This document shows positions 7,868 to 13,479 of a DNA stretch of 13,479 bases, piece by piece. This stretch comes from Methanosaeta sp. NSP1 (GTDB lineage Archaea > Halobacteriota > Methanosarcinia > Methanotrichales > Methanotrichaceae): positions 1-13,479 of the forward strand of contig NOLC01000180.1 in assembly GCA_002256595.1 (NCBI GenBank), in the 5' to 3' direction. The translations under genes and the position numbers were made by a program. The notes beneath the pieces were generated by a model, which was not told the DNA's origin, ran no database searches, and saw nothing but the letters and a program-made list of their open reading frames with translations. The number at the start of each line of letters is the position of its first letter. Within the stretch, counting starts at the first letter, position 1.

Positions 7868-9901
7868 TCATGCTTTCAGGAACCTCCGGACATGTCCGAA
7901 GGGACTATACTCCACTCCACCGCCTTTATTGCTGTAGAACTTGGTAAACATCTCCACATAATGCAGCCTGAGCGGATGCATGAAGGGAGAGAGAATTCCC
8001 AGCAGCAAGTTGATGAAGTGAACTGAAACCAATACCAAGAGGCCTACGATGATAGCAAGCGTGGTGAACTCAGCGCTATCTTTCGCTCCACCGCTGAGCA
8101 TAGGCATTATGACATAGAATGCCAACTGGTTAGCGGCATAGGCCAGACCCACCGACGCCAGGCCGATGGCCAGAAGCCTAAGGTATGAGACCAGATTGCT
8201 GAGATAGAACGGCACATGCGCCAGACCCATAGGACCTTCCGGACCCATGACCAGCATCACCATGGAGACAAGTATAAAGATGCCGCCCAAGGCTACCATC
8301 CACATCTGTCCCATGATCAGACCCAGCAGAGCTATGGTAAGGAATACCTGGAAAAGCAACACAGGCAGCTTCTCGAAATAGGCGTGCTTCTTCTCACCGT
8401 AGCCCAAAAACGTCTTGATGCCCAAGATGGAACCGACGCTGCAATGAATGACGCCGATAAAGATACTGGTTCCGATCAACAGCAAAACCGCATTAGTCGC
8501 CAGCCGATCTAAGGGGAATATGCCCAATGGCCCCAATCTTCCCAAAGATCCGAAGACACCTTCGCCGAAATAGAGGCCAGCTTCTTTTGCCAGCTCGATT
8601 TCATGTTCAGGCAAGTGTCCCATGATCCTGCCCCATAGACCCAGGGGGCCGAAGATCTCGCCGAAGAATATTCCGAATATGGTGGCCCAAACGCTTCCAA
8701 TCATTACCACGTTGATCAATTGCTGCCAGCCTGGTGTTCTGAATTTCTTCTTAAGAAGCAACAGAACAAGGAATATCATAATGCCATAGCCGACATCTCC
8801 CAGGATCATGCCGAACATGATGGGGAAGAATACGAATATCAGCAACGACGGATCGAACTCCTTGTACTCGGGAATGGCGAATAGCTTGGTAATCAACTCA
8901 TAAGGCTTGACCAAGCTGGGGTTATCCATCTGGGTTGGTACATCTTCGCCTTTCTCCACCAGTTCTTCAGCTTCTTTGTCTGCGATCAACGAAACTTCCA
9001 GCTTGCCGCCTGCGGCGCTCTCCAGTTCGCTCTTGAGCCTGCTGAATTGATCTGATGGAATATAACCGTCGATGACAAAGGCATTGTCAGTCTCAGCAAA
9101 CCTGAGTGGAGCCTCAGTCTTCTGGGTCTGCATGGACAGATACTCGTCTGTCGCAAGCATCAGATCTTCATGCTGTTTCTTTACGTCAGCCAGCTTCTTT
9201 AATAGAGGCGCTTTCTCCGCCTCCAATGTCTTTATGCTGCTCTCCTGGGCAGCAATAGCCGAATCCACATTTCCTTCCAGCTTGGGTACGGATGTCTCGG
9301 AAAATCCGTGCTCGGAAAGGACGGCGGATACTTCGCTGGCCTTATCTGCAGGCACAAACACTGCTACTTGAGTTGCATTCTTGGCGCTTCCGGTATAGAT
9401 CTCGTTTACCGGAGACACTCTCGCTACATCGGCATCAATAGGCGTAGCCACTGTGCCCACGAAAGTCGCCAGAGAATCATAACCATGGTAAGATTCCAGG
9501 GGCAACGGCAGAACAGCCAATGGAGTCAAGGATCTGATCAGATCCTGCTTGGACTTAACCTCTGCTTCAATGGCGGTGATGCGCTCGTATGTAGCGATGA
9601 CATCTGCTCCGACATTATTGAGGAGGTTGTCCATCTCCGAAAGGATCTGGCTTTCCGGGAAGGTCTTATCCGGTGCCTTGTTCTTCAGATCGAGATACCT
9701 GGTGATGGATCTGAGCTTGATTAGATCCTCGGAGTATTCCTTAGCTTTGCCTATCGGCTTGCCAATTTCAAACTGTGGCTGGTTGCCGTTATAATTGACA
9801 ATATGAAGCAAGCGCAACTCATGCAGCTTCTCTACTACTGGAGATATTACATCCTTTGACCCGGCGACAACAACACGACTCATCTTTACGGGTCTAAGCA
9901 T
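7868..9901 (-). CDS. atpI: A-type ATP synthase subunit I (a-subunit, membrane stator)
   Basis: A 677-aa V-type 116-kDa-family subunit, the stator that forms the ion half-channels against the proteolipid ring. The N-terminal half (to about residue 340) is cytoplasmic and rich in coiled coil. It starts with MLRPVKMSRVVVAGSKDVIS and binds the peripheral stalks. The C-terminal half has about seven or eight membrane spans, beginning near SLLIFVFFPIMFGMILGD. The conserved ion-channel Arg575 is in SYLRLLAIGLASVGLA, and a second conserved Arg (about 645) is in HPLRLHYVEMFTKFY. The start ATG overlaps the subunit H stop by 8 nt. MLRP is the usual family start, so I prefer it over the internal Met at 9883. 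Confidence 0.97.
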   Translation of the reverse strand: MLRPVKMSRVVVAGSKDVISPVVEKLHELRLLHIVNYNGNQPQFEIGKPIGKAKEYSEDLIKLRSITRYLDLKNKAPDKTFPESQILSEMDNLLNNVGADVIATYERITAIEAEVKSKQDLIRSLTPLAVLPLPLESYHGYDSLATFVGTVATPIDADVARVSPVNEIYTGSAKNATQVAVFVPADKASEVSAVLSEHGFSETSVPKLEGNVDSAIAAQESSIKTLEAEKAPLLKKLADVKKQHEDLMLATDEYLSMQTQKTEAPLRFAETDNAFVIDGYIPSDQFSRLKSELESAAGGKLEVSLIADKEAEELVEKGEDVPTQMDNPSLVKPYELITKLFAIPEYKEFDPSLLIFVFFPIMFGMILGDVGYGIMIFLVLLLLKKKFRTPGWQQLINVVMIGSVWATIFGIFFGEIFGPLGLWGRIMGHLPEHEIELAKEAGLYFGEGVFGSLGRLGPLGIFPLDRLATNAVLLLIGTSIFIGVIHCSVGSILGIKTFLGYGEKKHAYFEKLPVLLFQVFLTIALLGLIMGQMWMVALGGIFILVSMVMLVMGPEGPMGLAHVPFYLSNLVSYLRLLAIGLASVGLAYAANQLAFYVIMPMLSGGAKDSAEFTTLAIIVGLLVLVSVHFINLLLGILSPFMHPLRLHYVEMFTKFYSNKGGGVEYSPFGHVRRFLKA

Positions 9902-10220
9902 GCAGTAACCCCATAAACTCCTTTAATAAATATTCAACTGCCTTGTCCAGCTTGGCATTGGCGCTGCCGCTCATTGAGCTGACATTTTTCTCTCCGCTGC
10001 TAACGATAGTGGCTTTCTTTGCCTTTACATCGCTCTCAGCCTTGGCAACGCTCTTGTCAAAGTAGTCCTGTGCATCAGTCTCGGCGGATTTGACGAGGTT
10101 TGCAGCTTCGGTAGTGGCAGCGGCTATCTTTTGCTCTTTTTCCTCCAAAGCCCGCTGGACTGCAGCTTTGGCTTCAGCCTCTGCCGATTTGATTTTCGAT
10201 AAGATATCGTCTCTAGCCAT
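9894..10220 (-). CDS. atpH: A-type ATP synthase subunit H (peripheral stalk)
   Basis: A 108-aa, almost wholly helical subunit H (the A-type counterpart of V-ATPase G), rich in Ala, Lys and Glu with heptad character. It starts MARDDILSKIKSAEAEAKAA and ends EYLLKEFMGLLHA. It dimerises with subunit E to form the peripheral stalk. As in Methanosarcina it is the first gene of the operon. The ATG is preceded by TAGAGGGATCAG, a good SD (GAGGG) about 5 nt upstream, and lies about 80 nt after the predicted transcription start. Confidence 0.92.
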   Translation of the reverse strand: MARDDILSKIKSAEAEAKAAVQRALEEKEQKIAAATTEAANLVKSAETDAQDYFDKSVAKAESDVKAKKATIVSSGEKNVSSMSGSANAKLDKAVEYLLKEFMGLLHA

Positions 10221-10322
10221 CTGATCCCTCTACATGTTCCCTCACTACACCTCTTCTGATTTTCAAACAGCGCTACATCACTGTTGGCTCGTGATAAACG
10301 CTTCCATCCATCCTCATCTACC

Positions 10323-10338
10323 AATATAAACTCTTCGG
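10323..10338 (-). promoter_or_regulatory. BRE/TATA promoter of the ATP synthase operon
   Basis: Read on the minus strand, the sequence CCGAAGAGTTTATATT contains a BRE-like purine-rich element directly followed by a good archaeal TATA box. Transcription should begin about 25 nt downstream, near 10300, leaving a leader of about 80 nt before subunit H. It is the only strong promoter-like element I see between the RuBisCO stop and subunit H, so it probably drives the whole operon. Confidence 0.65.
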
Positions 10339-10350
10339 TTTTGATTAGGA

Positions 10351-10378
10351 GAGGGGAAAAGGGATTATGCTCCCCCTC
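10351..10378 (-). terminator. inverted repeat overlapping the RuBisCO stop, possible terminator
   Basis: GAGGGG (10351-10356) and CCCCTC (10373-10378) form a perfect 6-bp inverted repeat with a 16-nt loop. It overlaps the RuBisCO stop codon and lies just before the ATP synthase promoter. No clean T run follows on the minus strand, so this is only a weak terminator candidate; a chance repeat in a G/C-tract region is equally possible. Confidence 0.22.
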
Positions 10379-11540
10379 AATATCCCCAATATTTTAAAGC
10401 TGTATCCAGCTCTTTGTGGTCTTTTGCATATTCCTGGAGGGGAATATGCTTTAGCCAGGCTTCGGTGGCCTGGACCAATGCACGAGCCCCGGCTGTGGTC
10501 CCATCGGGATGACCGTGCACTCCACCGCCGGCCTGTACTATGCAGTCTATGCCGTAGCCGTCCAGATTTCCATAGACTTTGGAAGGATAAATCCCTCCTG
10601 AGGCCACGGGGAAAACCTTCTTGTAGCCGTGCCAGTCCTTCCGCAGAGCATCGCGGGACAGGTCGTTTTCCTGCGTCTCCCCGGCCATCTTGCCCATGTA
10701 GCTACCGGTATGCAGGTTCGTTCCGCCGCACATGCGCACCAGCTTGGAAATGAACAGCATGGATATGCCATGCCCCTTGTCTCTGGTAAAGGCCCCGTGC
10801 ATGGTCCTGTGCACATGCACCGGCACCTTGAGGCTTTTGGAGAGCTGCTCCAGGGCGGAGAATCCAGCTGTCAGGACATCGATCATTACCATATTGGCAC
10901 CATGATCCACGGCCTGCTCCGCCCGCTCCAATATGATGTCCGCCCCTGCTGTGACATTGAGTGCATAGAAGGCCTTCTTGCCCGTCTCCCTCTCCACCTT
11001 GTCCAGAGCGGCCATGACCGCTTCCAGACGGGAAATGAGGGGGCAGAAGCTCTGATCGGTCAGCGTCTCGTCGTCCTTGACCAGGTCCAGCCCGCCACGC
11101 ACGGCTGCAGCAGCCACCTCCGCCGTCCCGGCCGGATCCAGGCCCACCTTGGGCTTGACTATGGTCCCAATCAGGGGACGGTCAAATACGCCCAGGAATT
11201 TTCGCGCGTCCTCTATTCCATATCGAGGCCCATTATGTGCCCGCAGCAGCTTATCCGGGAAGATGACATCCTCCAGCCGGACCTTCTTTAAGGCTCCCAG
11301 GCCGAAGAGGTTTCCCGCCACCACCGAGAGGTACTGGGGGATGTTTCCCGGCTCGAATAGCTCCTCAGGAAAGCCGATCTCGACATCGCTGCTCTCTGCG
11401 GATATGACCCGGGCGGCCAGGGGATTGTCCTGTCCTCTCACCTCAGTCCAGGTGCCCGTCGACTGCTCGGCAGCAATGGCCTCCGCCGCTTTTTTGATGG
11501 AGAGGTCTGTTTCTACGTGGTATTTGGCTACAAGTTCCAT
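10377..11540 (-). CDS. rbcL: form III-like ribulose-1,5-bisphosphate carboxylase/oxygenase (RuBisCO)
   Basis: A 387-aa RuBisCO large-subunit protein expected to join CO2 and ribulose-1,5-bisphosphate into two 3-phosphoglycerates. Residues matching the spinach active site are all present: Glu25 (E60), Thr30 and Trp31 in STGTW, Asn77 (N123), Lys129 and Lys131 in TIVKPK, and the carbamylated Lys155 with Asp157 and Glu158 in VKDDE. They continue with His244, Arg245 and His248 in HVHRTMH, His277 (H327), loop-6 Lys284 in GKMAGE, Ser314 in SGG, and the phosphate-binding AGGGVHGHP. Form IV RuBisCO-like proteins normally lack several of these. Form III enzymes are usually about 420-445 aa; here the N-terminus begins directly at the beta strand (MELVAKYHVE). 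The ATG at 11540 has an AGGAG SD 7 nt upstream. The frame stays open to 11795, but that part is unlike the family. The gene diverges from FBPase and aldolase genes, which fits RuBisCO-linked sugar-phosphate metabolism in methanogens. Confidence 0.93.
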   Translation of the reverse strand: MELVAKYHVETDLSIKKAAEAIAAEQSTGTWTEVRGQDNPLAARVISAESSDVEIGFPEELFEPGNIPQYLSVVAGNLFGLGALKKVRLEDVIFPDKLLRAHNGPRYGIEDARKFLGVFDRPLIGTIVKPKVGLDPAGTAEVAAAAVRGGLDLVKDDETLTDQSFCPLISRLEAVMAALDKVERETGKKAFYALNVTAGADIILERAEQAVDHGANMVMIDVLTAGFSALEQLSKSLKVPVHVHRTMHGAFTRDKGHGISMLFISKLVRMCGGTNLHTGSYMGKMAGETQENDLSRDALRKDWHGYKKVFPVASGGIYPSKVYGNLDGYGIDCIVQAGGGVHGHPDGTTAGARALVQATEAWLKHIPLQEYAKDHKELDTALKYWGY

Positions 11541-11657
11541 ATTAACGCTCCTGGTGTCTATTAAAGCCAGATTGGCCCCTCTGCCCTGGGATGACAGAAT
11601 CTCAGAACAACATTGAGGCTCGATTAGCCGCTTCCGGTCATAGATGGGCATCATGTA

Positions 11658-11665
11658 GATATAAG
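11658..11665 (-). promoter_or_regulatory. possible TATA box for RuBisCO
   Basis: CTTATATC on the minus strand, about 118 nt upstream of the RuBisCO start. It predicts transcription from around 11635 and a leader of about 95 nt. The BRE region upstream is not convincing, so this is a weak call. Confidence 0.25.
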
Positions 11666-11857
11666 AGCTTGTGACGGCGGCATGCTCTGAGACCCCAGCA
11701 ATTGTCTGCATTGATGAAACCAGAGTAATGGACAGCTGCCAGGATCCGGGGTATCTCATGTGCCACAGGAAGGCTGAGAGAATGGCAGGGTTCATGCACT
11801 GGTCTGAGAGAAATTCAAGGTGGCGACAGATAAGGCCCTGGAGGCTGGGGCAACATC

Positions 11858-11903
11858 TTTATTATCGAAGAAAAACTTGCAGACTGCTAAAAAATATCAG
11901 GAG
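11858..11903 (+). promoter_or_regulatory. TATA box and SD for the FBPase-aldolase operon
   Basis: TTTATTAT (11858-11865) is a fair archaeal TATA box. It places the transcription start near 11885-11890. AGGAG at 11899-11903 then sits in a short leader, 6 nt before the ATG at 11910. The spacing of all three elements agrees, which supports the ATG at 11910 over the GTG at 11820, since that GTG lies upstream of the promoter. Confidence 0.5.
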
Positions 11904-11909
11904 ATTCTT

Positions 11910-12848
11910 ATGGGTGAAGGCATAAATGATCACACTCGATACATCGTTGATCTGAGGCGCCACATGTGGATGGATGGCATCGAGGTGGAGTTGCGACGGC
12001 TCATCTGGCAGATTGCCGTGGTAGGCAAATACATTTCTGCAAAAATCCACGAATCCAACCGCAAACTGGCGGGCTTTCGGAATGTTTACGGCGAGGATCA
12101 GCTGGCTTTAGACCGCGTTTCCGACGAAATATTAAAGAATATGCTCCGCAACTCCGGTTTTGTTCGCGAGTATGCCTCCGAGGAGCTGGAAGATATCGTC
12201 ACCATCGGACAGGGGCAGGAGAAGTATATTGTGACCGCCGATCCGGTGGACGGCTCTTCCCTTGTCGATACCAATCTGGCCATAGGAACTATCATCGGCA
12301 TCCACAAGAATTCGATATTTGACAGCGGCAGAAATTCAATGGTAGCTGCTCTTTACATCACTTACGGACCTCTCATCACCATGATCTATTCGGCCGGAAA
12401 GGGCGTGCATGAGTTTGTATTGGATCGCGAAGGAGAGTATGTCCTATCCGAGGAAAATATACGGCTCAATGAGAATGGATCGATATTTTCACCCGGCGGT
12501 CTGCGCAAGGACTGGACGGACAACCATCGGAGGTTCATAGATAAGCTGGAGGCAGACGGCTATAAGCTGCGCTACAGCGGTGGTTTTGTTCCCGATATCA
12601 ACCAGTTGATCATCAAGCGGGGAGGACTATTCACCTATCCCGCACTCAAGAAATCGCCTCAGGGCAAGCTGCGATTGCTGTTTGAACTTCAGCCCATGGC
12701 CTTCATCGTGGAGCAGGCCGGAGGCAGGGCTACGGACGGGAAAAATGATATTCTCTCCCTGGAAGTGACATCGGTTAATCAACGGTCACCCATCTACATC
12801 GGTTCGGCGTCGGAAGTGGCAATGGCGGAGGAATTCCTGTCGCAATAA
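11910..12848 (+). CDS. fbp: class I fructose-1,6-bisphosphatase
   Basis: A 312-aa protein (from the ATG at 11910) that removes the 1-phosphate from fructose-1,6-bisphosphate. The class I FBPase signature is clear: metal-binding SEE at 90-92, DPVDGSS at 111-117 with Asp111 and Asp114, and substrate-binding GKLRLL (Lys253). Glu259 in FELQPMAFIVEQAGG corresponds to pig Glu280, and RYSGGFVPDI plus GLFTYPA are also present. The usual length is about 330. A GTG at 11820 would add 30 N-terminal residues (giving 342 aa) but has no good SD. Class I FBPase is the bacterial/eukaryotic type; most archaea use the unrelated class V bifunctional aldolase/phosphatase. Arginine codons are mostly CGN, unlike the ATP synthase genes, consistent with acquisition. 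The aldolase gene follows after 20 nt, so the two are co-transcribed. Confidence 0.93.
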   Translation: MGEGINDHTRYIVDLRRHMWMDGIEVELRRLIWQIAVVGKYISAKIHESNRKLAGFRNVYGEDQLALDRVSDEILKNMLRNSGFVREYASEELEDIVTIGQGQEKYIVTADPVDGSSLVDTNLAIGTIIGIHKNSIFDSGRNSMVAALYITYGPLITMIYSAGKGVHEFVLDREGEYVLSEENIRLNENGSIFSPGGLRKDWTDNHRRFIDKLEADGYKLRYSGGFVPDINQLIIKRGGLFTYPALKKSPQGKLRLLFELQPMAFIVEQAGGRATDGKNDILSLEVTSVNQRSPIYIGSASEVAMAEEFLSQ

Positions 12849-12868
12849 ATACATTGGAAGGGGCAGCA

Positions 12869-13479
12869 ATGATTTACGAGAATAAAGATCAGCTAAAAAA
12901 AGGATGCCAATCCATAATCGCCTATGACGGCAGTGTTCGCGTCTTGGATGCAGCCCGCTTTAAAAGCGAGTTGATCGATGATTTAGTCTATACCGTCGTT
13001 TTCAGTCCGGACTCTGCCACCCGGGAAGCAGCGGCTTTTCTGATTCGCCGGGGAGCTGCTGCTCTGGGCATCATGTCTGCGTCGATACAGTCTCTGTACC
13101 AGGCCATGGGCCGCAAAGAAATCGGCGGGTTTACCGTTCCGGCGATCAATATCCGAGGCATTACCTATCATGTGGCGCAGGCGGTATTCCGTGCCGCAAT
13201 AAAAATCGCCCGTTCGGAAATAGGCTATACCAGGCAAAGGCCGCTGGAATACACCTGTGCCGTGATGGCGGCGGCTATTAAATCCGGCTGGAGTGGCCCG
13301 GTATTTCTGCAGGGCGACCATTTCCAGATAAATGCCAAGAAGTTCGCCGCGGATGGGGAAAAGGAGACGCAGGCGGTAAAGGATTTAATCCGGGAAGCTA
13401 TCCAGGCCGGCTTTTACAATATCGACATCGATACCTCTACACTGGTTGATCTCTCGCAGCCCACCGTAAAAGATCAGCA
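12869..13479 (+). CDS. fba: class II fructose-bisphosphate aldolase family protein (3' truncated by window end)
   Basis: The first 203 codons of a class II (zinc) aldolase, still open at the window edge. It should interconvert fructose-1,6-bisphosphate with dihydroxyacetone phosphate and glyceraldehyde-3-phosphate; tagatose-bisphosphate is an alternative substrate. Family marks are FTVPAINIRG (88-97), PVFLQGDHFQ (144-153), in which Asp150-His151 match the catalytic Asp and first zinc His of the H-x-DH motif, and GFYNIDIDTSTLVDLS (181-196). Compared with the compact E. coli type, the catalytic motif comes about 40 residues late because of an N-terminal extension of about 85 residues. The first residue of H-x-DH is Gln. 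This points to a long-form subfamily. The ATG follows GGAAGGGG. Position right behind FBPase indicates a sugar-phosphate role. Confidence 0.88.
   Translation, partial: MIYENKDQLKKGCQSIIAYDGSVRVLDAARFKSELIDDLVYTVVFSPDSATREAAAFLIRRGAAALGIMSASIQSLYQAMGRKEIGGFTVPAINIRGITYHVAQAVFRAAIKIARSEIGYTRQRPLEYTCAVMAAAIKSGWSGPVFLQGDHFQINAKKFAADGEKETQAVKDLIREAIQAGFYNIDIDTSTLVDLSQPTVKDQ

Larger units (their letters stand above)
11541..11909. other. divergent intergenic control region between RuBisCO and FBPase
   Basis: About 370 bp without a gene I can support. For the plus strand it holds a TATA-like TTTATTAT (11858-11865) and an SD (AGGAG, 11899-11903). For the minus strand it has a weaker TATA-like CTTATATC (11658-11665) and an SD before the RuBisCO ATG. 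The RuBisCO frame stays open for 85 codons into it and the FBPase frame for 30, but neither extension resembles its family. I see no tRNA, clear operator repeat or insertion-sequence remnant. Confidence 0.5.

Noticed and set aside
9308..9724. 138-codon plus-strand frame opposite subunit I
   Set aside because: Antisense to a clearly coding region; no family resemblance and no SD/promoter.
10124..10324. 66-codon minus-strand frame across the leader and start of subunit H
   Set aside because: It overlaps the promoter region and subunit H in another frame and has no recognisable composition or start signal.
11541..11795. RuBisCO starting at 11795 (472 aa)
   Set aside because: The added 85 residues match nothing in RuBisCO and a well-placed AGGAG supports the ATG at 11540.
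11820..11909. FBPase starting from GTG at 11820
   Set aside because: No good SD, and the TATA-like box at 11858-11865 lies downstream of it. It is not fully excluded, because the frame is open.
12983..13321. 112-codon minus-strand frame opposite the aldolase
   Set aside because: Low-complexity, Arg/Gly-rich shadow of the class II aldolase frame.
1..13479. CRISPR arrays, tRNA/rRNA genes, IS elements, inteins in subunit A
   Set aside because: I looked for repeated spacers, tRNA-like ends, transposase motifs and intein junctions by eye and saw none.

Overview
The window reads as a methanogenic archaeon of the Methanosarcinales type, with Methanothrix/Methanosaeta as the best guess. It carries a complete archaeal A1Ao ATP synthase operon in the order H-I-K-E-C-F-A-B-D, followed by a tiny membrane-protein gene in the place of Methanosarcina ahaG. 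It also has archaeal BRE/TATA-like promoter sequences, GGAGG-type ribosome binding sites, and a form III-like archaeal RuBisCO. The genus is an inference from gene content; no rRNA gene is present to fix it.

Left edge (1-1640, plus strand): the 3' tail of an unidentified gene overlaps by ATGA with a COG3199-type ATP-NAD kinase gene. That kinase gene is broken by a small deletion and frameshift that falls on the GGDGT nucleotide-binding motif. Next comes a small, probably exported protein that resembles a degenerate staphylococcal-nuclease-like OB fold.

Centre (10338 down to 1641, minus strand): the ATP synthase operon. One clear promoter precedes subunit H. Spacing is tight, with overlaps or gaps of 1-27 nt. 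The exception is a 67-nt AT-rich leader in front of the proteolipid gene, which has its own strong ribosome binding site and a small hairpin. Subunit A has an unusual P-loop (GGFGTGKT instead of the usual archaeal GPFGSGKT).

Right side (10377-13479): a short RuBisCO gene on the minus strand keeps every active-site residue I could align. Across a 370-bp control region it diverges from a plus-strand pair: a bacterial-type class I fructose-1,6-bisphosphatase and a class II fructose-bisphosphate aldolase cut by the window end. Together these fit the RuBisCO / reductive hexulose-phosphate type of carbon metabolism described for some methanogens. Phosphoribulokinase and the hexulose-phosphate enzymes are not in the window. 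Hand counts of arginine codons separate this carbon module (CGN-rich) from the ATP synthase genes (AGR-rich).

I see no tRNA, rRNA, CRISPR array, insertion sequence or phage gene here.
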